Origin: Heterotrichella gracilis
Lineage: Eukaryota; Sar; Xanthophyceae; Tribonematales; Xanthonemataceae
DNA length: 64,000 bases
Reading direction: 5' to 3'
Assembly: GCA_032358255.1 (NCBI GenBank)
Contig: JAULBX010031370.1
Coordinates: 248,001 to 312,000 of the forward strand
In this document: one piece after another, positions 33,685 to 43,890 of the stretch
Layout of the letters: every line of letters starts with the position of its first letter
How positions within the stretch are numbered: the stretch's first letter is position 1
Position numbers and translations under genes: made by a program
Notes under the pieces: model-generated
What the model saw: only the letters and a program-made list of their open reading frames with translations
Told to the model about the DNA's origin: nothing
Database searches by the model: none

Positions 33685-36680
33685 ATGCAGAACGTCAACA
33701 CGTCCACTTCCCTTCCCAAGAACAAGAAGGCCGCCAGGTGCGACGGTGTGCTGCGCTGCTATCCAGCTTCCTTTGTAGCGTTCGGCCCGTCCTAGGTCTG
33801 TTCACACGCCCACCACCACCCAACCAGATGCCTCTCTCTTGCTCCGAAAACGCATTTTAAACAACCCGTCACCCTCTTAAGACCTTCCCTTGACACCTTC
33901 AAGTTTATCATTCGCGGCACACTGTCTGTGGCTTGCTTTCCGACACACGTTTCGCTTGCGGTTGCGGCACAACCCATGGCCTTGGTCACATGACGCGTCA
34001 TGCGTGACCAACCCACGAGAGGCCGCCTTGACGTGAAACCCTGCACGCCACTACCGTACCAGCAGAGGCCTGTAATGAGGGCGACGTGTGAATGTAGCAT
34101 TGGCCAGTAAACGCGTGCACCGGTACCGGGTTCACTTTTGTCCACTGCGCCGGGCGTTCACACGTTCAACGACTGGGCGTTCGAATTCACACGCACGCAC
34201 AGCAAGCTCACACCTGCAACCGAACAGCTTGCGAGACCCCACTTTATACTTATTGACCTTACGATATTCATGTCTTGCAGGTCTAGGGACAGGCCCTCTA
34301 AGCCACTCTCTGAAGAAGCATACGAGCGGGCAATGGCCTGCCTCAAGAAAAACGGGATCCAGCCTACCGGAAGAACACTAGCGAAGGTGAGGTCTAGCTA
34401 GAACCCTTGGTCCTAGATCCAGATACTTTCCCTTGGAGTTCCCTCGTAGGGATGATGTTTCCCAGGTCGCCTCGTTGATCAACCATGGCCAGCGCCAGCA
34501 GCACCATTCCCATGCATGCATATGCCAAGAGAGCTGCTGTTTTGAAGTAACAACGCTTTCCTGCTGGGATTTCTCGTTAGTGGATATGTCTCCTAGTTGC
34601 CTTGGAGCCGTCCTAACATTCTTGTATAACAAGGGTTTTGAAACACTGATCACCCAGTTATGCATGTCCAAATGTCCAACACCTTTGAAAGCAGGTGTGC
34701 ATACAACCCTGCAGCTGTGTTGTGCGGGAACTGCCGTGGCCCGTTATTGCTCCCTCTCATTCCCCAACCCCCTCTATACATGTACCCTATGTTTCACAGC
34801 CACCATCCAGCCACCTGTTGTGCTCACCCGCCTGCTTGCTTGCCTTGCAGGCGCCTAAGGTTCCCAAGCCTATCGCGGGCATCCACTGCAAACAGTCTCA
34901 CCGCCACCGAAGTCCCCACCGCCACCGCCGCCTCCATCCCCACCGAGACCCCTGCAGACACCAACATCCCCACCCCCACCGCCACTGGAGTCCCCCACCG
35001 CCACTGCTGCCACAACCGCCACCTTCGCCTCCATCCACACTGAAACCGACTTCAGTGCCCCCACCCCTGCCGACTACACCCCCGCCGACACCAACACTGG
35101 CATCCTCACCGACATCACTGACGACATCACTGGTGTCTACACCCCTACTGACATCGTCATCACCCCCACCGCCACCGCCACCGGCGTCCCCACTGGCACC
35201 GACATAAAAACCAAGTCACCCCTGGCTACCACCACTGCCGCGCCCACACCAACATCAGTGGCCCCCTACCCCAGCGCTAGCGATGTCCTCATCCCCACCC
35301 CCATCCCCGCCCCTACCGAGCTCAAGGAAGCGATGCGCGAGGCAGAGCCACTGGTACGCACCTTGCCCTGATCCAGCAGCAATGACTCTTAGTAACCTGT
35401 ACAGGTCTAGTGAAGTGCTGCCAGCGCCTTCAACAAAAGAACAAGTTGACTCAACCTAATCTGGCTGTGCGCACTGTGCGCATATGCACCATCGTGCTGT
35501 GCGCCATGCCCTACATACCCTACAAGTTGCAATTGCCCCTGCTGATTCCCCAAACTGCTTGAAGTCCTGTGCAAGCTGTGTTGATACTGGCATCATTTAA
35601 TTTACATATTATAATGTATAAATTAACCATCAACATATGTTGATTAACCATCTACATAGGCTACGTGTACCTTGAGAAGCGTCCACTCCACTGTCTGCCA
35701 CAGTTCACCCCCTCTTACCCCCTCCGTCACCCCCTCCCTGTGCAGGGTAATGCCACTGAGCCCCTGGTGCTGGCCTTGGGCAAAGGGCCCCTGGTGGAGT
35801 GCATGGAGGTGGAGGTGGATGCGCGCAGCAGCAGCACCGGAGGGCTCATCAGGGCGCCCAGCGGCACCGCAGACGCCATCATCAGGTGGGTTAGGGGAAT
35901 TAAAAGGTGGCTGTATGTCTACTAGTTGGCAACAATGAAGCTGTGTGGCTCCATGTCTGTCACTGAGCACATGGTTTGATGCCTGTCTGTCACCAAGCTG
36001 GTGATGGTGCCAGAAGCTGCTTGATAACAGGTGTCCCTCCCCTCTTTCCTCACACCCTCTTTCCCCCTTGCAGCGCCGCCATGCCCGCCAGCCCCACCCG
36101 CTGCGCGCCCATCACCCTGGCACCCCTCTCAGACGAGGTGCTGCTCAACCAGACGGATGCCGGCACAGAAGCACCGCTCAACCCCAACACAGAGGCGGCT
36201 TTGATGGCCCAGGAGCTGGCGCCCCTCCCAGAAGAGGAGTCCATGGCTGCGGATGTGGGCACAGCGGCGGCCCTCAACCCCACCATGCAGGCGCTGCTCA
36301 GCCCCCACACGGAGGTGCTGGCCCAGGAAGTGGCGCACGTGGGTGGAGTGGAGGTGGGGGATGTCCCAGTGAGACCCAGTGGGGCTGAGGGCGGGGCTGC
36401 GGGCGTTCAGGCTGACCCCGCGCTGCCCAGCTCTGGAGCCTCCAGTGGAGGTGGTGCGAGGGGTGGAGCCGCTGGCGCAGTGGGGGATGCGAGGGAGGGG
36501 AAGGGGTGGAGAGAGCAGGCTGATGTGGGCGCTGCGCAAGGGGTGCTACGTGGCATCGCTGCTCGTGTGCCCCTGGCGGTGTGGGGCAGGGCAGGGCGGA
36601 TGGGACCAAGAGCTCTAGGATCCTCTAAAGATAGTCAGCATAGCAGCAATTGTTTTTCAGGCAATCTTCAGTATTCATAG
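33685..36680 (+). CDS. Unknown protein with Thr/Pro-rich middle and Ala/Glu-rich end
   Basis: No family was recognised. Proposed exons: 33685-33737, 34281-34386, 34851-35353, 35746-35885, 36074-36680. Exons 1 and 2 join in phase into a basic N-terminus (SLPKNKKAARSRDRPSKPLS, then EEAYERAMACLKKNGIQPTG). Exon 3 is CCACC-rich and encodes Thr/Pro/Ala repeats (such as PTPADYTPADTNTG), ending TELKEAMREAEPL. Exon 4 is acidic (GPLVECMEVEVDARSSSTGG) and exon 5 has imperfect LNPxTEA/AQE repeats. The exon 3 model does not hold: exon 2 ends in phase 0, but the Thr/Pro frame needs another phase, and within exon 3 that frame shifts at a C5 run (34992-34996). This may be a missed intron, an assembly error or a real frameshift. 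Reading of exon 5 to its stop at 36680 is also uncertain. Confidence 0.4.
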
Positions 36681-38050
36681 GAATAATGAAGTCGTTCCCT
36701 CGTTCGTATGTCCTCATGAATTTCCTATTTCAATTGATGGCTGTGTGGATGTGGGCAAGGGAGGCCGGGCCCAGGGTGCTGCTGGCCCAGGGACAAAGAG
36801 CTAGCTGAATCACAGAATAGTGTATAGCATGTAGACTTCATAGGGTGTAGTAGTTTTACGTCTACAAACTGATGCGATGGTGCCCTGGCTACCGCAAGTA
36901 GTACCAGACCATTATCTGCACTTCAGACGTATAGCAATTTTCTGCCGGGGGGGCCCTCCCCGCTTCGCCATCTGCGGCCTGGCGGAAGGGGTAGTGGGCC
37001 ACTACCCCTTCCACTTAGTAGTCTACTGCGTTTTTTCCTCCCAGGGATGGGTTCCCTGATTAACTTGACTTGGGGGCGTAGATGCTATGCCGCCTTCTTT
37101 ACGCCTTGGCATTGGCATTGGAATGGCGTATCTTTCTTGTATTTCCGCTTGTACAACATGTGCAATATAGTAGTATGCCGCACACGCCCTCCATGCTAGT
37201 ACAGTAGCATGCAGCAGATGCCTTGGAGGCGTGGAGTCCATGACTCTCTGGTCTGATATAGTAGTATGCAGCAAGTGTACGCGCCCTCCATGTACATGTC
37301 TGAACAAATTTCAGGGATCCTTAGGGCTGGGGCCCAGGTTGAGCTGGGGGCAACGCTGAGGGCACTGGGTGCAACATGCAAGACCGTCTTGGCGTTGCAA
37401 CGGCGTTGCAAGCCCTGGCTGGCCCTGGTTCTTTCCAGATGGTTTGAAATACCGTTGTCAACCTTTTTACAGGTTTGCAAGTATTTCCGACGTTGATGTT
37501 GCCTTCCAGGGTCCTGTGTCAGACTAATGGGACCTCACATACGCGTGTGACGGAAAATTCAAGCTGATGAGGGTTGATACATTTTGCATGATACGCCTAT
37601 TGCTGCACAATTGCAAGAGTTGCTTTCCCCAGCAGCCATGCAGTCCTGAAGGCACATTCAAGGGGTGCACGAAACCATGGACTGCCTGCAATATTGCAAC
37701 CCTGGGGTGATTGGCATTTGGAACCAGCCATTGCCAACATCCTTGTCCCAAGACTTTAAATCAGCGACAAGCAATGTTATTGTGACAATGACGCACGCGC
37801 GTGTGCACCCCGCGGAAAATTCCACCCCCACATCCTCCGCCATCCCCACCACCTCCACATCCGACAGCGCTCCCACCCCCCGGATACCCTACAGGCGCCC
37901 CCACCACCCACAATCTACAGTGCCCGCAGCCCCCCTCACACATCTTGTGGCTCCAAAGGCGCCCACATGGCATATCTTGTGGCCACTACAGCGCCCACGT
38001 GGCACATCTTGTGGCTCCAACAGCGGCCACGCGGGCACATCTTGTAGCTC
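36681..38050. other. Convergent intergenic region, unknown gene / GrpE
   Basis: About 1.4 kb. A loosely repeated block (TATAGTAGTATGC...CGCCCTCCATG) occurs near 37165 and 37257. Tandem copies of the GrpE 3' end occupy 37937-38050. No gene was recognised. Confidence 0.5.
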
Positions 38051-38070
38051 CTACGGCGCCCGCACCACCC
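37937..38070 (-). repeat. 32-34-bp tandem repeat covering the GrpE stop codon
   Basis: Four units begin CACATCTTGTGG or a close variant at 37937, 37971, 38003 and 38037 on the plus strand. The last overlaps the final codons and stop of GrpE (stop at 38053-38051), so the repeat looks like serial copying of the 3' coding end into the 3' flank. Confidence 0.88.
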
Positions 38071-41000
38071 CCACATCCGCTGGGCGCAGCACCCTGTCCA
38101 ACATGGTGTACCCCTCCTGCAACACAAGGATGGGGTCAGGTACATAAGGGGAGAGGCTACAGAGGCACATACGAGGTCAACAGCTACATAGGCGAGATAC
38201 CCTAGAGGGTCAAGCAGGGTGTGCGCATGTGTGCAATTTACATAGACACACAAACGATCTAGCTGTACCCTTGATATCTGCAACATTTATACCTACATTT
38301 ACAAAGGGGTACAAGCACATTTGGCTACACCCAGCTACGCATGTTGGCCCTCCTCGACCCACAGCCTTCAAACACTAAACCCTCAAACACCCTAAAGCCT
38401 CCAACCTTGACCCTCCCTAACCACCTCCACCACATGTGCCCCCCTCTCACAGCAGCTACATCCCCACAGGGTCCACAAAACACCCACTGCCATAAAAAAT
38501 AAAAAACCATATCTGGGTTAGGGTTTAGGGCTTAGGGTGGTGACTAGCGAGTCAAGCGCTGCTGCTATCCCCTGACAGATATGATACTCCCCTCCTTCCA
38601 AAACCCTAAACCCTCTGATCCTCCCCTCCCCTTCCCCAAAACCATGCCCCACTACTGCCGCAACACGCACCTTGACCACCACCGCCACAGTGCCTGGGGT
38701 TTGGCTAGGGTCTGGGATCTCAAACATGGCGTTGTGCCTGTTGGGGTCAAAGGCCTCTCCCAGGGATGGATACCTCTCCACTCCCGCCTGGCGCAGAACC
38801 TGGGGGGAGGGAGGGGGGACCATATTGCACCCATGCATTCCATGTGGGTATTTATCCATGCGGGGTGCAGGCTGGCCCTGTCATCTGGTACGCAGGCTTG
38901 CGTGCAATGGGTACATGTGGACTACCCATGGCATGTGCGAACATGCCCTAGCAAAGCCTAAGCAGGGTTGTACCCAAGCTCGTGCAAGACCATGCGATCA
39001 ATTGCTCCCCCACAGCCACCCCACACGTGAACACAACACCCCCATACACCCCCCTCCCATATCCCCACGTGCAGACCACCCACCTGCAGCATCGACTTTT
39101 CCGTGATCTCCACCCCCTCCAGCAGGCTCTTGAGTAGCGCCAGCGCCTTCTCCCCGTCCACCTGCTCCTCCCCCGACAGCACGCCACGTGGCACCGCGCC
39201 AGCCGCCCGCTGCAGGTTGTCAGCCACGTCCAGCACCTTCTTCACAAAACCCTACACAAGGGTAACGGGGTGCTTTCAGACGCCGTGAGGGATCTTGCGT
39301 GTTGTCCAGACTCTCACCACCCACCTGCCACCTAAACTGCCCACCGTGTAACGGGGAAGTCTTAACCATCGTCAAGGATCTTGCACAGCATCCACGGCAT
39401 TGCCGGCACCATCACCACCTCCCTGTCGCCTAAGCTTGCTGTGCGGCGCCCACCTCCCCCCCCACCACCCACATGCCATCTGTCCAACAACCACCACTTC
39501 CCCCCCATCCACCCGCAATCAAAATATCTGCACCTCGAGCTTCGGCGCATTGTCCACCTCCCACCCCGCACACCACCCACCCACAGCCTAGACTCCTGTG
39601 CATCGTGCACCAACCCTCCCCACCCACCTGCGCCCCAACCTCTGTGCAGTGTGCACCTCCCTTCTCCCCACACACCCACGGCAACAACCCTACCTCCTGT
39701 GCATCAGACACACACCCAACCTCCCCGCCCCTCCCCACCCACCTGTACCCCGAGCCTTTGTCCATTGTGCACCTCTCTTCTTCCCGCACACCCACTGCAA
39801 AAACCCTAACTTCTGTGCATCATACAACCACCCAATCCCCCCGTCCCCCCCCCACCCACCTGCACCCCAAACTTCTGTACGTTTTCCACCTCCCGCCGCG
39901 TGCGGTGCAGCAGGTTTTCCATGTCTGCTCGGGTGCGCAGCAGCTGCTCCCTCAGCTCGTCAACCTGCAGGGGGGAATCGGAGGCTATTTAGGGGTAATG
40001 AATGGGAAGGTGGAGAAGTGTGGGGGTGTGGGGGGGAAACGGAGACTGTTTATGGGAAGCTGGAGTAGCCTCCGATTCCCCCCTGCAGGAGTGGGGAGGT
40101 GGAGGCGTGTGCCAACCCAGCTTTGTCCTGTTCCATTGACGCCAGGCTCGCTCGTAGTCACTAATATGCAATGGGTCGGTTGTCGTCCCCATGGGCGGAC
40201 ATTGGGTCCGCTTGGTATCAGCAGTGGTCAAGCGACCACTGGATTGTCATTGGGTTTGACACTCCTTGTAAACCCGCCCCATGTATATATGAGGGGTGAA
40301 GCAATGAGGGATGAAGAAATGGGACCCCAAAAAAAATGAACTGCCGAGAGGGTTGGCGACAGACGCTTCTATTCCCGGGGCTGTCATGAGGCACATGCCG
40401 TGCACATGGGTGCATGCCCATGCGAATGAAAGTCACCCCCACCTTTTCGCTCTGCTCGGCGATCAGCGCCTCCTGCTCGTTCACCAGCACCTGCAGCGTC
40501 TCCAGGGTGGGCGGCTGCGCCCCAGCGTCCTCCCCCGATGAACCACTGGCAGCCGCATCCTGCTGGGGGGTCTCGGGGTCGATGCTGGGCTCGGACTCAG
40601 TGCTGGGTTCTGTGCTAGGCTCTGTACTGGGCTTTGCATTGGTCTCCACTGGAGTACCACCCTCTTGTTCGGGAGCGGGGGTTTTACCGGTGGCGTCTGT
40701 GGCGAAGCCTGCCCACCGGGGGGGAGTCTTGCCCTCATCGTGCCATGCTGGAGGGTGGTGGCGGACCACCTGGGAGAGGAGAGCAGGTGAAGGCAACGGG
40801 AGTTTGACAAGGATTCCCTGAGATAGGGTTTGCACGCATCCCGGTATAAACAGCTGGAACAGGAGGCAAGCAGGGTGCAGGTTTTGGATGTGGGCATCAC
40901 AACAGATGCTATGGTCCACACATCACAATGCAATCCTTGCGGCTGCACTACATCGAACCCGGTTCACATCCACCCACATTGGGGGCACCAAGTCCGTTGT

Positions 41001-41125
41001 TGGCGCACCTGTTGCACGGCTGATGCACACCTCACAACCTGTGGTTGCGACCTGTCTGCCGCCCTCAGGAGGGCCCCACCCACGCTGGAGTATCTGGCTG
41101 CTTTGGAAACCACCTGACGCAGCAT
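38051..41125 (-). CDS. Mitochondrial GrpE co-chaperone (Hsp70 nucleotide exchange factor)
   Basis: GrpE releases ADP from mitochondrial Hsp70 during protein import and folding. Six exons join in phase to 303 aa: 41125-41009, 40769-40443, 39964-39860, 39251-39084, 38799-38671, 38116-38051. Exon 1 encodes a classic mitochondrial presequence (MLRQVVSKAARYSSVGGALL, basic and amphipathic, no acids). Exon 2 has a low-complexity PSTEPSTEPSTE linker, then the start of the long coiled coil (ETLQVLVNEQEALIAEQSEK). Exon 3 continues it (VDELREQLLRTRADMENLLH). Exons 4-6 carry GrpE core motifs: GFVKKVLDVADNLQRA, ALLKSLLEGVEITEKSMLQV, FDPNRHNAMFEIPDPS, TPGTVAVVVK and the final beta segment EGYTMLDRVLRPADVGV. 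Complete and normal for the family, apart from the acidic linker. Confidence 0.95.
39520..39795 (-). repeat. Degenerate tandem copies of GrpE exon 3 donor edge
   Basis: The true edge on the plus strand (39851-39905: CCCACCCACCTGCACCCCAA...TTTTCCACCTCCCGCC) recurs at about 39729-39790, 39622-39690 and 39528-39560. Each copy has CACCTG-like donor context followed by TGTGCACCTC-type sequence. Period is about 100 bp, all within intron 3. Confidence 0.82.
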
Positions 41126-41710
41126 CGTTGCTTCCCAATCCCCCTAATTATGCCTGTTTCCAAGCCGCACCCACTCGAAATACAACACCAACTCTGCAGG
41201 TTGGTGGGTTATGCATGCATGCACCTCAGATGCGGCCAGTGATGCGATTCCTGAGATAGCGTCCAACAGTGGTGCGTGCTGTATCTTGGACGTAGTGTGC
41301 AGTTTACAAGATCAGCAGCCACACCAAAGTGCTGAAGGCTACTGGGATTGTACAACAAACGTGGCCAGCCAGTGGGTCTTCTCCCGCGCTTATTTTCTGG
41401 TTCCTCCCCGCAAATTTCCCCCTTGTCCCACCATGGTGTCCAATGAACAGTTAAAAACACAAGCAAGCGCCCAAGTGTCAAATTTGATAATATTAGGCTG
41501 GTGGTTCTGTGATGGGACTACCAGGATGAGATGTGGGTTATGCATGCATCCAATCACCACATGCGTGCATGCATCCACAGGCACTCACCTAAACGGTTAG
41601 AACCATTCTCAGTTGCGGTGCCTGTAGTCTTTCCGAACCGGTTGCCGGGATAGGAAGCCAACGTTGACAGGCTCTTGTCAGCAGACGATCGAGTTCACAC
41701 ATTTTGCAGT
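41126..41710. other. Divergent intergenic region, GrpE / PD-(D/E)XK-like gene
   Basis: About 0.6 kb shared upstream region. It contains ATGCATGCAT palindromes (41212-41222, and a pair around 41540-41577). No core promoter motif is clear. Confidence 0.5.
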
Positions 41711-43070
41711 ATGGATAATTCTGTTACCATGCTCGGCGAAGTGCAGAGCTTGTCATATAGCTTCAAACAGGCCCAACTGCTGTCTACCGGTGCGGCTATC
41801 GTACCCTTGGGCAAGGTTTCACAGCTGGCTTTCGATATTTTTGCCAAAAAGACCGAGAAGTTAGGCCTCATTGCTGTTCGTGAGCCTGGCTCTGAGCTGG
41901 TGACTGTGTGGTGGAACATAGACCCCATTCTCTGTCATGCGATGGTGGGCGGATATGTGAACAGCATGCTCCTCGTATCGATGCTCAAATACGTGGGTAT
42001 GTCAACTTGCTGACTCCGTCTGTACCGCCTGTCACCTTAAATCACTTAAGAGTGCGTCCACAACAGTGCGTCCACAACAGTGCATTCCCAAGAATGCTTT
42101 CACAGGTAGAGTAAGTAACCAGTGGGTAATGAGTACCTCTGCCACAGAAGACCCACTGGACCTCCTTATTGGTGTGGCCCACCCAAGGAGTCAGCTGGAA
42201 ACAGTCAATAAAGAGCCAGATTTCTGCTGGCTACCGTCCACTGGCTTGCACGAGGGCTCGCAGCCCACTGTAGTCCTTGAGACAGCAGTTTACAACGAGA
42301 CCATCCCCGAGTTGCTTGAGGAGGGGCGGCAGTGGCTGCAACTGCCAAGCGTGCAGGTAAGGAGTTTAGGGATCAGGGTTAGGGTTTTAGGGTTTAAGGG
42401 TTACTGACTGCCTTACATGCGTTCCAGCGATACTGCAGTATAAGCAGTCATTCCTACATGCCTTGCACCAACCAACCCTGTCCTGGCACTGCCTGGTATA
42501 AATAGTGCCAGGTAAGAGTTAGTACACACAACTTGCGCTTTTGGGCTCACTTTTACCAGGAGGATTTGAAGTTCTCCACAGGATATAGCCTATGACTGCC
42601 CAGGATTACACGGGTGTTGGTGTGCAGGCAGTGCTTTTATTCAAGGTGGAGGTGACCCAATCAACGGAACCAGACAATGATGCAGCCAAGATGTTTGTAT
42701 GGCTGCACAGGAAGGACCGTGCAGGAGAACTTGACACGGTGAGTGCCTCAGTTATTATCAATTGTTTTCCCAATGCACATTTTTTACCAGTGCCTGTGCA
42801 TGGTCCAGATTTGAATGTAAGTAATAAGAAAAGTAAGAAAAGGCATGCTAGATGTGAATTTGACTGGATATTGAACTGCGCAGGTGACTCGTGAGTTTGG
42901 CGATGGCAGTGAATGCACCCAAGCTGGTTTAGAGGACTTTAGAGGACTTCATTCTGAATATGCTGTTTTCAGCCTTTTTCCATGGCACACCATTGCCACC
43001 TCAGCTCAAGGACGAGTCTTTTTTCCTCGACTTGTTCAAGCTAAGAACAAGAATAGAGGCGACCATTTAG
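41711..43070 (+). CDS. PD-(D/E)XK-nuclease-like protein resembling a fungal family
   Basis: Five exons join in phase to 262 aa: 41711-41996, 42106-42356, 42628-42738, 42884-42926, 42973-43070. The middle reads EPDFCWLPS, then QPTVVLETAVYNETIPELLE, GRQWLQL and VQAVLLFKVEV. This spacing resembles PD-(D/E)XK-fold proteins of Uma2-like type and a family of short proteins common in basidiomycetes (PD..., then VVxE, then a WL block, then VxLxLLxxV). The third catalytic Lys expected after the Glu is not seen, so activity is doubtful. The end (FFHGTPLPPQLKDESFFLDL, then FKLRTRIEATI) also fits that family. The last intron is only 46 nt; without it the frame changes and runs through a different tail. 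A TGTAA word at 43156-43160 may be the poly(A) signal. The function is unknown, and the family call rests on motif memory only. Confidence 0.65.
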
Positions 43071-43890
43071 GTACGGAATTATGGTGCGAATGGTGTGATT
43101 GCTGTGGTTGGTACTGCACCGGGCGTGCCCGCCGGGTGAGGTGTTGATGCTGCGCTGTAAAAAGGCACTGATGTGTTCTTTCTTGTTGTAGATGCCTCCT
43201 GACGCGGAAGAGCAGTCTGGCACAGCGACGATTCCATATAATGCTTAAGCGAGTAGCTCAACAATTCTTCAGGATCTGAGAGTTTGTAGTACATAGTACA
43301 TCATATGAAGGACACGCCCGTTGGCAGCCAGAAACAACACACACAGTCAAAGAGTGAAAAATTTCAGAGTTCGCTTGGATAACAAGGATCGAGAATAAGA
43401 AGCATTATGTTTGTTATTATAACATAGATGCATTGCCTGCTGGTTTTTTAACACAATACCCTGAACAGCAACAAAGACTTTGGTGGGTATACGCGTGGTA
43501 AATGAGTTTACAATCTTGTGAATAAAGGGGTAGCTTGATCAGTTAGGGGGAGCAGCTTCATAAAATAATCTTAAGCAACTGGATTTATGCTACATGCAGT
43601 TGATTTGTGCACGGTGCTAGAAGTTTGCCAAGTCTGCCAGAGTGCAGGGACTTCATGCATGTCACTTTGTGTCATAAGAAACAGGAGACACCTCACTTTT
43701 ACAAACAATTACTTCAATTAATGTACTTGTCATCACTCACCACCCCAATCTCTACCCCGGAAACCACCGGCACAATGTTGAGTGCCCAATCTCCTCCCCA
43801 TCTGAGGGATCCTGTCACACGATACACCCCAAATCCCCCCCCCCAACACAACACGTACGCCAGTCCCCACCGCCGCCGCCACCCCACCCC
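43071..43890. other. Convergent intergenic region, PD-(D/E)XK-like gene / Arp2
   Basis: About 0.8 kb of AT-richer sequence containing both 3' ends. It has a TGTAA word for the plus gene (43156) and a reverse-complement TTACA near 43697 that could serve Arp2. Nothing else was recognised. Confidence 0.45.

Noticed and set aside
39381-40339. Long plus-strand Pro/His/Thr-rich open frames opposite GrpE
   Set aside because: They are antisense to GrpE exon 3 and its C-rich exon-edge repeats; composition reflects the CCACC repeats.
41711-43147. Alternative last exon of the PD-(D/E)XK-like gene reading straight through 42927-42972, or joining to MPPDAEEQSG at 43191
   Set aside because: Reading through gives a different tail that lacks the LPPQL...LDLF pattern, and the 43191 segment cannot be joined in phase. 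The 46-nt intron gives the coherent end.
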